DNA of 64,000 bases from Pseudomonas arsenicoxydans (lineage in GTDB: Bacteria > Pseudomonadota > Gammaproteobacteria > Pseudomonadales > Pseudomonadaceae): positions 2,737,001 to 2,801,000 of the forward strand of contig NZ_LT629705.1 of the NCBI RefSeq assembly GCF_900103875.1. Reading direction: 5' to 3'. Below the pieces are notes generated by a model. That model ran no database searches, was not told where the DNA came from, and worked only from the letters and a program-made list of their open reading frames with translations. The stretch's first letter is position 1. Every line of letters starts with the position of its first letter. Positions 18,308 to 27,192 of the stretch are shown piece after piece. The translations under genes and the position numbers were made by a program.

Positions 18308-19186
18308 ATGGGCTATCTACTTTTTGTCACGCTGATCCAGGCGTTTTCCTTCAGTCTGATCGGCGAATACCTGGCCGGTCACGTCGACAGTTACTTCGCG
18401 GTGCTGGTGCGGGTGTTGCTGGCGGGGCTGGTGTTCATTCCGCTGACGCGCTGGCGTTCGGTAGAACCGGCGTTCATGCGCGGCATGCTGCTGATCGGCG
18501 CGTTGCAGTTTGGCGTGACGTACGTTTGCCTGTACCTGAGCTTCCGGGTGCTGACCGTGCCGGAAGTGTTGCTGTTCACCATCCTCACGCCGCTGCACGT
18601 CACCCTCATCGAAGACGCGCTGAACCGACGTTTCAATCCCTGGGCTCTGGTCGCGGCATTGGTGGCCGTAATGGGCGCGGCAGTGATTCGCTACGACCGG
18701 ATCAACCCGGACTTCTTCATGGGCTTCCTGCTGTTGCAACTGGCCAACTTCACCTACGCCGCCGGGCAGGTGCTTTATAAGCATCTGGTGGCGCGACATC
18801 CGAGCGATCTGCCGCATTATCGACGTTTCGGCTACTTCTATCTGGGCGCGTTGGCGGTGGCATTGCCGGCGTTCCTGTTGTTCGGCAAACAGAATTTCCT
18901 GCCTGAAGCACCGCTGCAATGGGGCGTGCTGGTGTTCCTCGGCCTGGTCTCGACCGCGCTGGGGATGTATTGGTGGAACAAGGGCGCGTGCCTGGTGAAC
19001 GGCGGGACCTTGGCGGTGATGAATAACCTGCATGTCCCGGTGGGGCTGCTGATCAATCTGCTGATCTGGAATCAGCATGAAGCACTGGGGCGGTTGTTCT
19101 TTGGTGGGGCGGTGATTCTTGCGGCGGTTTGGATCAGTCGGTTGGGCATCAGACGAGAGGCTCAGCCGGTGCAGGAACGACAATGA
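18308..19186 (+). CDS. DMT/EamA-family transporter
   Basis: This 292-residue membrane protein has ten hydrophobic helices in two EamA halves. The first half shows YVCLYLSFRVLTVPEVLLFT and the second the equivalent STALGMYWWNKGACLVNGG. It resembles the carboxylate/amino-acid/amine exporter group. The start is the ATG of MGYLLFVTLIQAF after GAGGCGAGC. Its last codons overlap the start of the MepB-like gene by 4 bp (ATGA), so the two are very probably one operon. Confidence 0.88.
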   Translation: MGYLLFVTLIQAFSFSLIGEYLAGHVDSYFAVLVRVLLAGLVFIPLTRWRSVEPAFMRGMLLIGALQFGVTYVCLYLSFRVLTVPEVLLFTILTPLHVTLIEDALNRRFNPWALVAALVAVMGAAVIRYDRINPDFFMGFLLLQLANFTYAAGQVLYKHLVARHPSDLPHYRRFGYFYLGALAVALPAFLLFGKQNFLPEAPLQWGVLVFLGLVSTALGMYWWNKGACLVNGGTLAVMNNLHVPVGLLINLLIWNQHEALGRLFFGGAVILAAVWISRLGIRREAQPVQERQ

Positions 19187-19695
19187 CGGACGTTCCACGC
19201 GAACTGGTCTCTGCCGTTGAGCAGGTGTACAAACCGGCAGGCATGACATTGACGCAGGAGATTCGGCGCGAGCCGCAGAGCGCCGAGTACGAAGCCTGCC
19301 GCCTTGGCCTCGATGACCAGGAAGTGGTCTTCCGTGTGGCGAAAACCACGCCGACCAAGATTGGCCAGTTCGTTACGCTATGGAAGCGGCCAACGTTGGT
19401 CAGCGAGATTGCACCGTTCGACATCGCAGATGGCATCGCCTTTGTGGTGGTGAGCGTTGCTGATGACATCCACCGCGGGCAGTTCGTGTTCGATCAGAAG
19501 ATTCTGGCCGCCAAAGGGGTCATGTCGATTGACGGTGAGGGTGGCAAGCGCGCAATTCGCGTCTATCCGCCCTGGGTCAGACCTGTCGCAAAACAGGCGA
19601 TCAAGACGCAGCAATGGCAGTTGAAGTATTTCCTCGCGCTTGAACAGAACGGCAGCGTCGACGCGGATCGGGTACGCCGACTCTTTGGGAAATAG
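19183..19695 (+). CDS. MepB-like protein
   Basis: This 170-residue protein matches the MepB family pattern: an N-terminal EYEACRLGLDDQEVVFRVAK segment, the TKIGQFVTLWKRP block, the FDIADGIAFVVVSV strand and a C-terminal KGGKRAIRVYPPWV-like segment (here EGGKRAIRVYPPWV). MepB was named in Staphylococcus aureus from the mepRAB efflux locus, and its biochemical role is unclear. Here it again follows a transporter gene, with an ATGA overlap that fixes the start at 19183. Confidence 0.85.
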   Translation: MTDVPRELVSAVEQVYKPAGMTLTQEIRREPQSAEYEACRLGLDDQEVVFRVAKTTPTKIGQFVTLWKRPTLVSEIAPFDIADGIAFVVVSVADDIHRGQFVFDQKILAAKGVMSIDGEGGKRAIRVYPPWVRPVAKQAIKTQQWQLKYFLALEQNGSVDADRVRRLFGK

Positions 19696-19697
19696 CG

Positions 19698-20585
19698 TTA
19701 TTTTTCTGCCAGTTGCGCCACCAAAAACTCAATGAACGTCCGGGTTTTCTGCGGGACCTTACGTGCCGAAGGGTACACCGCGTTGATCGTGATCGCGGGC
19801 GCCTGCCATTTACACAGCACCGGCACCAGGCGGCCAGCCGCCAGCGCATCCTCGACAATGAAGTTTGGCAACAGGGCGATGCCCATGCCGGCTTCGGCGG
19901 CCTGAGCAAGCAAGTCGCCATTGTTGGCGTGCAACGGGCCGGTCACGTTGACCCGTTGAGTTTCCGTGCCATTACACAGCTGCAAGCTGACGCCACTTTG
20001 CAGGTACCCGTAGTTGAGGCACTGATGGGCGCGCAAGTCTTGTGGGGTCTGCGGTATGCCGGCGCGTGCCAGATACGCCGGGGACGCCACCATGATGCGC
20101 GGGGCCGGCGCCAGCTGCCGGGCGATCATCGTCGAGTCCGGCAGGCTGGCGATGCGGATGGTCACATCGAAACCACCACGTACCGGGTCAACCTGCTGGT
20201 CGCTGAGCACCAGTTGCAGCTCGATGTTCGGGTGCTGCTCATGGAACAACGGGATCAGCGGCCCCAGGCGGCGCAAGCCAAAGGACATCGGCGCATTGAC
20301 CCGCAACACTCCGCGCAATTCACCGATGCCATTACGTGCGCGCTGTTCGGCCTCGTCCAGTGCGGCCAGCACTTCGCGTGCAGCCTCGAAGTATTCGGCG
20401 CCAGCCTCGGTCAAGTGCAGGCTGCGGGTGGTGCGCTGCAGCAATTGCACACCGATGGCTTCCTCCAGCGCCTGAATCTGTTTACTGACTTTTGATCGCG
20501 GCACATCCATTGCCCGTGCAGCCGCGGCAAAACCATTCTCGCCGACCGTGACGACAAAGGCGCGCATGCATTCGATGCGATCCAT
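19698..20585 (-). CDS. LysR-family transcriptional regulator
   Basis: This 295-residue regulator has the helix-turn-helix FAAAARAMDVPRSKVSKQIQ near residues 17-36 and the LysR effector fold. The sequence resembles the large LysR subgroup that controls divergent oxidoreductase or hydrolase genes. The start at 20585 (MDRIECMRAF) follows AGGGA. It is divergent from the YcaC-like hydrolase, and a 15-bp palindrome lies 15 bp upstream, so control of that hydrolase is the natural inference. It converges with the MepB gene with 2 bp between stops. Confidence 0.92.
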   Translation of the reverse strand: MDRIECMRAFVVTVGENGFAAAARAMDVPRSKVSKQIQALEEAIGVQLLQRTTRSLHLTEAGAEYFEAAREVLAALDEAEQRARNGIGELRGVLRVNAPMSFGLRRLGPLIPLFHEQHPNIELQLVLSDQQVDPVRGGFDVTIRIASLPDSTMIARQLAPAPRIMVASPAYLARAGIPQTPQDLRAHQCLNYGYLQSGVSLQLCNGTETQRVNVTGPLHANNGDLLAQAAEAGMGIALLPNFIVEDALAAGRLVPVLCKWQAPAITINAVYPSARKVPQKTRTFIEFLVAQLAEK

Positions 20586-20600
20586 GATTGTCCCTATTTT

Positions 20601-20615
20601 AGAATCAATGATTCT
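20601..20615. promoter_or_regulatory. candidate LysR operator palindrome
   Basis: AGAATCA-A-TGATTCT is a perfect 7+7 dyad in the AT-rich gap between the LysR gene and the YcaC-like gene. A repeated GATTGTCCC (20587-20595 and 20628-20636) also lies here. Confidence 0.5.
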
Positions 20616-20744
20616 CGATTTTATGGGATTGTCCCTTTTTGTGCCAGCTCCTAAAGTGACATCCAAGCCGACGACAAAGCCGCTGACGGCAACGTCGACT
20701 CACCCATTACTGACTTTGAAAATCGACATCAAAAGGAACGCGCC

Positions 20745-21389
20745 ATGTCTATTCGTGAACTGCTCAACCCAACCAACTCCGCCCTGATCCTGATCGACCA
20801 CCAGCCACAAATGGCTTTTGGCGTGCAGTCAATCGACCGTCAAACGCTGAAGAACAACACGGTAGGCCTGGCCAAGGCCGCCAAGATTTTCAACGTGCCG
20901 ACCATCTACACCTCGGTGGAAACTGAAAGCTTCAGCGGTTACATCTGGCCCGAGTTGCTGGCAGTTCACCCGGAGCAAAAGCCGATCGAGCGCACCTCGA
21001 TGAACTCGTGGGAAGACAAGGCACTGGTCGACGCAGTGAAAGCCACCGGCCGCAAGAAGCTGATCATTGCTGCGCTGTGGACCGAGGTTTGCCTGACCTT
21101 CCCGGCACTCGAAGCATTGGCTGAAGGTTACGAGGTGTACATCGTCACTGACGCATCCGGCGGCACCACCAAGGAAGCCCACGACATGTCGGTGCAGCGG
21201 ATGATTCAGGCCGGTGCCGTACCGGTAACCTGGCAACAGGTCCTGCTTGAGTATCAGCGTGATTGGGCACACAAGGACACTTATGAAGCGGTGATGGCAT
21301 TGGTGCTGGAACACAGCGGCGCGTATGGCATGGGCGTGGATTACGCTTACACCATGGTGCACAAGGCGCCTCAGCGTCAGGTCAAGTAA
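20745..21389 (+). CDS. isochorismatase-like hydrolase (YcaC type)
   Basis: This 214-residue cysteine hydrolase has the catalytic Asp in LILIDHQPQM, the nucleophile Cys in LWTEVCLTFPAL and the YIVTDASGGTTKEAHD block. It matches the YcaC subgroup, whose structure is known but whose substrate is not settled. The start is fixed by AAAAGGAACGCGCC. It is divergent from a LysR gene that probably regulates it, and a REP pair follows. Confidence 0.9.
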   Translation: MSIRELLNPTNSALILIDHQPQMAFGVQSIDRQTLKNNTVGLAKAAKIFNVPTIYTSVETESFSGYIWPELLAVHPEQKPIERTSMNSWEDKALVDAVKATGRKKLIIAALWTEVCLTFPALEALAEGYEVYIVTDASGGTTKEAHDMSVQRMIQAGAVPVTWQQVLLEYQRDWAHKDTYEAVMALVLEHSGAYGMGVDYAYTMVHKAPQRQVK

Positions 21390-21419
21390 TCGGTCAATCC
21401 AGGAAACGATGTAATCCCC

Positions 21420-21509
21420 TGTGGGAGCGGGCTTGCTCGCGAAGGCGAAGTGTCAGTCGACATCTGCTTTGACTGACACACCGCCTTCGCGAGCAAGCCC
21501 GCTCCCACA
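21420..21509. repeat. REP pair (GTGGGAGCGGGCTTGCTCGC type)
   Basis: Inverted arms TGTGGGAGCGGGCTTGCTCG and the complement lie between two convergent genes. The core is itself a smaller dyad (AGTGTCAGTC/GACTGACAC). Confidence 0.9.
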
Positions 21510-21525
21510 TTGGGTTTTGCGGTGT

Positions 21526-22824
21526 TTACATGATGTGTTTTTCAGGCTCGGGAATGTGGCTTGCACCGAGCATGGCCGGCAGCAACCCCGCTCGCAAATC
21601 CCCACCACTCGGCTGCTGATACAGGCTCAAGCCGAACTCCGGCAGCACCGCCAGCAGGTAATCGAAAATATCCCCCTGAATCCGCTCGTAATCGGCCCAC
21701 TCCGTGGTGCGGGTGAAGCAGTAGATTTCCAGCGGGATGCCTTGGGCGGTGGTCTGCATCTGGCGGACCATGCACGTCATGTTCGGCTGGACCTCCGGGT
21801 GACTCTTCAAATACGCCAGCGCATAGGCGCGGAAGGTGCCGATGTTGGTCATCCGCCGACGGTTGGCGGACATCGCCGCGACATTGCCCTGAGCCTCGTT
21901 CCAGGCCTTGAGTTCAGCCTGTTTGCGGCTGATGTAGTCGGTCAGCAGATGAACCTGGGACAACTTCAATTCTTCGTCATCGCGAATGAAGCGCACGCCA
22001 CTGGCGTCGATGAACAGGCTGCGCTTGATCCGTCGTCCGCCGGACTGTTGCATGCCGCGCCAGTTCTTGAACGACTCGGACATCAGGCGCCAGGTCGGAA
22101 TGGAGACGATGGTCTTGTCAAAGTTCTGCACTTTCACCGTGTGCAGCGTGATGTCCACCACGTCACCGTCGGCACCGACTTGCGGCATCTCGATCCAGTC
22201 GCCGACCCGCAGCATGTCGTTGCTGGTCAGCTGCACGCTGGCAACGAACGACAGCAGGGTGTCCTTGTAGACCAACAGAATCACCGCCGACATGGCGCCC
22301 AGACCAGACAGCAGCAACAGCGGCGAACGGTCGATCAACGTGGCGACGATGATGATCGCGCCAAACACATACAGCACCATTTTCGTCAGCTGCACGTAGC
22401 CTTTGATCGAGCGGGTGCGGGCGTGTTCGGTGCGCGCGTAGATGTCCAGCAGGGCGCTGAGCAGGGCACTGACCGCCAGTAACAGGAACAGAATGGTGAA
22501 CGCCAGCGCGACATTGCCGAGGAAGATCAGGCTGGTCTTGCTCAATTCCGGCACCAGATGCAGGCCGAACTGGATCACCAGCGAGGGCGTCATCTGCGCC
22601 AGCCGATGAAACACTTTGTTGTGGCGAAAGTCGTTGATCCAGTGCAGCGCTGGCTGGCGACCGAGGATTTTGGTCGCATGCAGAATGAGGTAGCGCGCCA
22701 CTCGTCCGAGGACCAGCGCAATCATCAGCAGCAGGATCAGCGCCAGGCTGGAATGCAGGAGCGGGTGCTGATCGAGGGCACCCCAGAGGTCTTGGGCGTT
22801 GAGCCAGAGCTGTTTGATATCCAT
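21526..22824 (-). CDS. mechanosensitive ion channel, YbdG/MscS-like
   Basis: This 432-residue inner-membrane protein has about five N-terminal helices (residues 20-170), then the MscS-like pore helix and beta domain. The signature stretches are GLGAMSAVILLVYKDTLLSF and DWIEMPQVGADGDVVDITLH. The size and the long C-terminal cytoplasmic part match E. coli YbdG (415 residues), a low-conductance channel of the MscM class that eases osmotic downshock. The start at 22824 (MDIKQLW) is family-like, though its ribosome-binding site is weak. Confidence 0.9.
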   Translation of the reverse strand: MDIKQLWLNAQDLWGALDQHPLLHSSLALILLLMIALVLGRVARYLILHATKILGRQPALHWINDFRHNKVFHRLAQMTPSLVIQFGLHLVPELSKTSLIFLGNVALAFTILFLLLAVSALLSALLDIYARTEHARTRSIKGYVQLTKMVLYVFGAIIIVATLIDRSPLLLLSGLGAMSAVILLVYKDTLLSFVASVQLTSNDMLRVGDWIEMPQVGADGDVVDITLHTVKVQNFDKTIVSIPTWRLMSESFKNWRGMQQSGGRRIKRSLFIDASGVRFIRDDEELKLSQVHLLTDYISRKQAELKAWNEAQGNVAAMSANRRRMTNIGTFRAYALAYLKSHPEVQPNMTCMVRQMQTTAQGIPLEIYCFTRTTEWADYERIQGDIFDYLLAVLPEFGLSLYQQPSGGDLRAGLLPAMLGASHIPEPEKHIM

Positions 22825-23017
22825 GGGCGAAAACGGTTCTTCTATAGGACGCGACGGGGCGATTAGAGCATTTAAGACGCAATGCATGACGTTTGGAGAC
22901 AAATCAGGCAACAAAAAAGCCACTGTTTACTGTCGTTTGTATAAAGACACTCGGCCTTAGCGCTCGAAACCGTTACCCTATGCAGCTGTTTTTTTGTATT
23001 TCTTCGAGGTAGCACCC

Positions 23018-24364
23018 GTGTTTTCCCAATTCGCCCTGCACGAACGCCTGCTCAAAGCCGTGGCCGAGCTTAAATTTGTCGAGCCAACGCCAGTGCAAGC
23101 AGCGGCTATTCCGCTGGCGCTCCAAGGGCGTGACCTGCGGGTGACTGCGCAAACCGGTAGCGGCAAAACCGCTGCTTTCGTTTTGCCAATCCTCAACCGT
23201 CTGATCGGCCCGGCGAAAGTCCGCGTCAGCATCAAGACCCTGATCCTGCTGCCGACCCGCGAACTGGCGCAGCAGACCATCAAGGAAGTCGAGCGCTTTG
23301 CGCAGTTTACCTTCATCAAATCCGGCCTGATCACCGGCGGTGAAGACTTCAAGGTCCAGGCCGCCATGCTGCGCAAGGTGCCGGACATCCTGATCGGTAC
23401 GCCGGGCCGGATGATCGAGCAACTGAACGCCGGCAACCTCGACCTCAAGGAAGTTGAAGTGCTGGTGCTCGACGAAGCCGACCGCATGCTCGACATGGGC
23501 TTTGCCGAAGACGTCCAGCGCCTGGTGGAAGAGTGCACCAACCGCCAGCAGACCATGCTGTTCTCCGCCACCACCGGTGGTTCGGGCCTGCGCGAGATGG
23601 TCGCCAAGGTCCTGAACAATCCGGAACACTTGCAGCTGAACAACGTCAGCGATCTGAACGCGACCACCCGTCAGCAGATCATCACCGCTGACCACAACCA
23701 GCACAAAGAACAGATCGTGAACTGGCTGCTGGCCAACGAGACCTATCAGAAGGCCATCGTGTTCACCAACACCCGGGCCATGGCCGACCGTATCTACGGC
23801 CGCCTGGTGGCGCAGGACTACAAAGCGTTCGTCCTGCACGGTGACAAGGATCAGAAAGACCGCAAGCTGGCCATCGACCGCCTGAAGCAAGGCGGCGTGA
23901 AGATCCTCGTCGCCACCGACGTCGCCGCTCGCGGCCTCGACGTGGAAGGCCTGGACCTGGTGATCAACTTCGACATGCCGCGCAGCGGCGACGAATACGT
24001 TCACCGCATCGGTCGTACCGGCCGCGCCGGCAACGATGGCCTGGCCATCTCGCTGATCTGCCACGGCGACTGGAACCTGATGTCGAGCGTCGAGCGCTAC
24101 CTCAAGCAGAGCTTCGAGCGCCGCACCATCAAGGAAGTCAAAGGCACCTACGGCGGACCGAAAAAGGTCAAGGCCTCGGGTAAAGCCGTTGGCGTGAAGA
24201 AGAAAAAGGTCGACGCCAAGGGCGACAAGAAGAAAACCGGCGCCAAGGCACCGACCAAACGCAAGATCGCTAACCGCCCGAAGACCGACGCACTGTCGCT
24301 GGTCAGCAAGGACGGCATGGCGCCGCTCAAGCGCCGCAAGCCGGAAGCGCCAGCAGCTGAATAA
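23018..24364 (+). CDS. DEAD-box ATP-dependent RNA helicase
   Basis: This 448-residue RNA helicase has all core motifs in order: Q motif around EPTPVQAAAIP, motif I AQTGSGKT, Ia PTRELAQQ, Ib TPGR, II DEAD, III SAT, V ARGLDV and VI HRIGRTGRAG. A lysine-rich basic tail of about 60 residues follows, likely for RNA binding. It is close to the RhlE/SrmB group that works in ribosome assembly and cold adaptation, but I cannot name the exact member. GTG at 23018 is chosen as start because GAGGT lies 7 nt before it; an upstream TTG is less likely. Confidence 0.92.
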   Translation: MFSQFALHERLLKAVAELKFVEPTPVQAAAIPLALQGRDLRVTAQTGSGKTAAFVLPILNRLIGPAKVRVSIKTLILLPTRELAQQTIKEVERFAQFTFIKSGLITGGEDFKVQAAMLRKVPDILIGTPGRMIEQLNAGNLDLKEVEVLVLDEADRMLDMGFAEDVQRLVEECTNRQQTMLFSATTGGSGLREMVAKVLNNPEHLQLNNVSDLNATTRQQIITADHNQHKEQIVNWLLANETYQKAIVFTNTRAMADRIYGRLVAQDYKAFVLHGDKDQKDRKLAIDRLKQGGVKILVATDVAARGLDVEGLDLVINFDMPRSGDEYVHRIGRTGRAGNDGLAISLICHGDWNLMSSVERYLKQSFERRTIKEVKGTYGGPKKVKASGKAVGVKKKKVDAKGDKKKTGAKAPTKRKIANRPKTDALSLVSKDGMAPLKRRKPEAPAAE

Positions 24365-24381
24365 GCTGTTGTAGCGACCCA

Positions 24382-24412
24382 TAAAAAAACCGGACTGATG
24401 TCCGGTTTTTTT
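24382..24412 (+). terminator. terminator, bidirectional shape
   Basis: The arms AAAAACCGGAC and GTCCGGTTTTT give a strong stem between the convergent helicase and small-protein genes. It probably serves both. Confidence 0.9.
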
Positions 24413-24436
24413 ACGCCTGCAATTCCTACGGTTTGA

Positions 24437-24712
24437 TCAACCTTCGGTTTTCTTCTCCGCGACTCCCAGCTCCTTCAAGCGCTGATCAATCAACTGGCAC
24501 TTGTCCGGCAAATCCTTGCTGGCGGTACCCAGATCCATCTTCTGCAGCTCGGCGTTCATCTCTTTGGCCTTGGTCGGATTCTGCTCGGTGAGCTTGGTCA
24601 CTTCCTTGGCCAGCTGTTCGCGCTTGGCGGTGGCTTCCTCTGGCGTGCAGGCCCAAGCGGGGAGGGCGCAGGCAAACGTGGCGGCGAGGGTGAGCGTTAT
24701 CAGGGTTTTCAT
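24437..24712 (-). CDS. small periplasmic protein of unknown function
   Basis: This 91-residue protein has a signal peptide ending ALPAWA-C. The mature part is a charged, mostly helical segment (EEATAKREQLAKEVTKLTEQ and on) with two cysteines, one right after the cleavage site and one in DKCQLID. No known domain is recognised. The Cys next to the cleavage site does not sit in a good lipobox, so a soluble disulfide-stabilised helical hairpin is more likely than a lipoprotein. It stands alone on the minus strand, ending at the shared terminator. Confidence 0.75.
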   Translation of the reverse strand: MKTLITLTLAATFACALPAWACTPEEATAKREQLAKEVTKLTEQNPTKAKEMNAELQKMDLGTASKDLPDKCQLIDQRLKELGVAEKKTEG

Positions 24713-24886
24713 GGCAGGCCTCGAATTCCGTATTGGGCGGTTAAACGGTTGAGGTTGCCGGTAGCTGAAAGTTCATCTGGCTGTAGGACGCATCGCTCTT
24801 CGGAAATACCTCAACAAAGGCTGTCGACAAGGTGTATATCAACGCCGCAGGCTTACCTGCAATGGCCGCGACTCGCTGTCTACCGG

Positions 24887-25621
24887 CTATCCCCCATGGC
24901 AGCAACTCTGCGATCCCTTTTCTTCGTATTTATCGTGATGCCTCACCCACTCCATGATTTCCTCTTCATTACGGCCCTTGGGCATCAAATCCAGGTAGTT
25001 ATAGGCGCCAACCAACAGGTCGAGCCCCCGCGCATAAGTGGAATAGGTGTGAAATATCTCTCCCGCCTCATTGCGATAAAACACACTGAGACCGGGAAGT
25101 TCTTCCTCGGCGCCGTCGGACTTTTCGTAGTTGTACGTAGCTCTACCGGCGACAACATCTTCGGCTCGGGCTGATACGCCGAAGTCGTAGTTGAAATCAC
25201 TGCCAGCTGACGACACCCAGTCAAATTTCCAGCCCATACGCCGTTTGAATGCCTGGAATTCGGCGAAGGGCGCGTGGGAAACGGCGACCACGGCGACGTC
25301 ATGGTGGGCCAGGTGCTGGTTGGCGCCGTCAATGTGATCAGATAGGAACGAGCAGCCGGGGCAGCCTTCGTCCCAGCCTTTGCCAAACATGAAGTGGTAG
25401 ATGATCAACTGGCTACGGCCGCCGAACAGGTCTGCCAGTTTCAGTTCGCCGTTCGGGCCCTGAAAGCGGTAGTCCTTGTCGATTTTCACCCAGGGCAGGG
25501 CGCGGCGTTCGGCGCTGAGTTTGTCTCGTTCCTTGGTGAAGGCTTTTTCGTGGGCCAGGTGTTGTTTACGGGCGACGAGCCATTCTTCGCGGGACACGAC
25601 GGGATGATTCTGAATGTTCAT
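24887..25621 (-). CDS. DUF899 thioredoxin-like protein
   Basis: This 244-residue protein has the DUF899 hallmarks: N-terminal VSREEWLVARKQHLAHEKAF, ERRALPWVKIDKDYRF, then the redox-like loop GWDEGCPGCSFLSDHIDG, with a CxxC, and C-terminal YNYLDLMPKGR. The fold is thioredoxin-like, but the biological role is not established. The start follows AGGAGAAAGCC. It appears monocistronic, and no regulator or partner is adjacent. Confidence 0.9.
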   Translation of the reverse strand: MNIQNHPVVSREEWLVARKQHLAHEKAFTKERDKLSAERRALPWVKIDKDYRFQGPNGELKLADLFGGRSQLIIYHFMFGKGWDEGCPGCSFLSDHIDGANQHLAHHDVAVVAVSHAPFAEFQAFKRRMGWKFDWVSSAGSDFNYDFGVSARAEDVVAGRATYNYEKSDGAEEELPGLSVFYRNEAGEIFHTYSTYARGLDLLVGAYNYLDLMPKGRNEEEIMEWVRHHDKYEEKGSQSCCHGG

Positions 25622-25798
25622 TGGCTTTCTCCTGCGATGTGCTGGGAGCTGACTGACATAGCCTAGTCGTTTGACCTACGTCACATTCGACATGCCGTCG
25701 GTCGGTGCTGTTCGAAACCTCGGCTGAACGGCTGCACACCCAGTGGGTCACAACTTAAGAAGGCCATTTCACTCACAGGCTTCGGAGGTTGAATCAGG

Positions 25799-26188
25799 AT
25801 GACAACTTACAACTGGGATTTGATTGAACGCTTGCTGCACGAAGTGCAGAACGGTGCCCCCAGCTATACCCCACGGGCTTATGCCGAAGATTACGCAGCC
25901 GAGAAAGGTACGGAAGGTGAGCAGACGGAAAACCTGGATCACCTGAAAGCGGTGGCGGGCGAGTACGAAAAATTACTGCTGGATCGCGGCTACATTGAGT
26001 CTCGGCCTGAAGAGCAGGGTGGTACGGGCTCCAATTACCTTTTGACGCCGCGAGGCTTGAGTTTGTTGAGCCTGATCGACAGCAGCATTCCGGGTAATGA
26101 CCATCCGCGCCAGGTATTGGATGAGCAGGAAGATGCGCTGGATAAGGTGACGTTTGATGAGGTGGCGTCGAAGGCGCAGATTGCCTGA
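25799..26188 (+). CDS. small cytoplasmic protein, possible winged-helix regulator
   Basis: This 129-residue soluble protein opens TTYNWDLIERLLHEVQNG, which resembles the start of DUF2513-type winged-helix proteins (DLIRKILLEIE). The later segment KLLLDRGYIESR...YLLTPRGLSLLSLID looks like the recognition helix plus wing. It may therefore bind DNA, but no target is indicated; both flanking genes are on the opposite strand. The start at 25799 follows TCGGAGGTTGAATCAGG. The family call is tentative. Confidence 0.6.
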   Translation: MTTYNWDLIERLLHEVQNGAPSYTPRAYAEDYAAEKGTEGEQTENLDHLKAVAGEYEKLLLDRGYIESRPEEQGGTGSNYLLTPRGLSLLSLIDSSIPGNDHPRQVLDEQEDALDKVTFDEVASKAQIA

Positions 26189-26202
26189 ATGCCCCTCATA
26201 TC

Positions 26203-26230
26203 AATGTGGGAGCGAGCCTGCTCCCACATT
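26203..26230. repeat. single compact REP hairpin
   Basis: AATGTGGGAGC and GCTCCCACATT pair across six bases. This is a solo, collapsed version of the REP doublets, placed between two convergent genes where it may also act as a terminator. Confidence 0.75.
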
Positions 26231-26245
26231 TGTTTCGTGTTGCGC

Positions 26246-27115
26246 TTAGCCTTGTTTAGCGGCTTTCAGGCACTTCAGATCGTTGAAGTCCTTCCTCACC
26301 CCTTCGATCTTTTTCAGCAACCGCTGGCGCTGAGCCGGCGTACTCTCGGCCATCAGGTCCACAATCAATCCTCGTGCCTGAGCCTCAGTGTTGGCGTAGG
26401 CCTGACGGTAAGCCGGTGTCCATAAGCTCTCGCGATTGACCAGAAGTGTCTCGATTCGCTGTGGGAATTCTGGACTATGCCGTTGCTCGACCGCTGCACT
26501 GAACTGTTTCTGCCAGTGGGCGCGGTTGGCGATCCATTGGGTGTTTTGGTCGCCCAAGGCATTCGACCAGGTGACCACCCGTTGTTGCTGGGTCGGGCTG
26601 AGTGGACCGAGCCAGTCATTCAGACGCTTTTGCATGCGCTCGGCTCGATCCCTGACCTGCTGATCGAGGGTCGGTTTGACGTATTCCTCCTGGCGCTTGC
26701 GCTGGTCCTTGGCGAAGGCGTCATTCATCTCTGCGACTTGTTTGTCGTCCAGCCCCTGTAACAATTCGATGGCCGACGGGGTGATTTCCCGCGCGGTCTG
26801 GGCGATGGCGGCTTTGGCTTCTTCGGTGCGGGTTTGCAGCGCGGCGTCGGTGACCTGATTGGTCTCGACCATGGTTTGCAAGCGGTCGAGCCAGTCGAGG
26901 TAACCCGGCAGCTGCGTGCTGCAGTGCCAGCTCAAGTGCTCTTTAAGGCGCTCGTTGAACCAGCCTTTCTGCTCGCCGTTCATGTCCAGGTAATCGCTGA
27001 GCGTCCATGGAATGATCACATCGAGATTGCGATAGGCCAGGCCCACGCGGCTGCACGCACCGAGTGCGAGGCTGAGGGTGATGATGACGGCGAGACACTT
27101 TAACCAGCGCGGCAT
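26246..27115 (-). CDS. DUF6279-type lipoprotein
   Basis: This 289-residue lipoprotein has the lipobox LALGAC, with Cys21 as the acylated residue. The mature protein is almost entirely helical and rich in Gln, Arg and Glu, with VGLAYRNLDVIIPWTLSDYL right after the lipobox, which is the family's hallmark. The residue after Cys is Ser, so outer-membrane sorting is expected. Function is unknown. The start at 27115 has AAGGATTC upstream and puts the lipobox in the right place. Confidence 0.82.
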   Translation of the reverse strand: MPRWLKCLAVIITLSLALGACSRVGLAYRNLDVIIPWTLSDYLDMNGEQKGWFNERLKEHLSWHCSTQLPGYLDWLDRLQTMVETNQVTDAALQTRTEEAKAAIAQTAREITPSAIELLQGLDDKQVAEMNDAFAKDQRKRQEEYVKPTLDQQVRDRAERMQKRLNDWLGPLSPTQQQRVVTWSNALGDQNTQWIANRAHWQKQFSAAVEQRHSPEFPQRIETLLVNRESLWTPAYRQAYANTEAQARGLIVDLMAESTPAQRQRLLKKIEGVRKDFNDLKCLKAAKQG

Positions 27116-27192
27116 GGGTGAATCCTTGCGAAGTTCTGGCTTCTTGAGTGGATTCTTATAAGAGCGCCGCACGAGCCCGGCAGTTCAGACCA

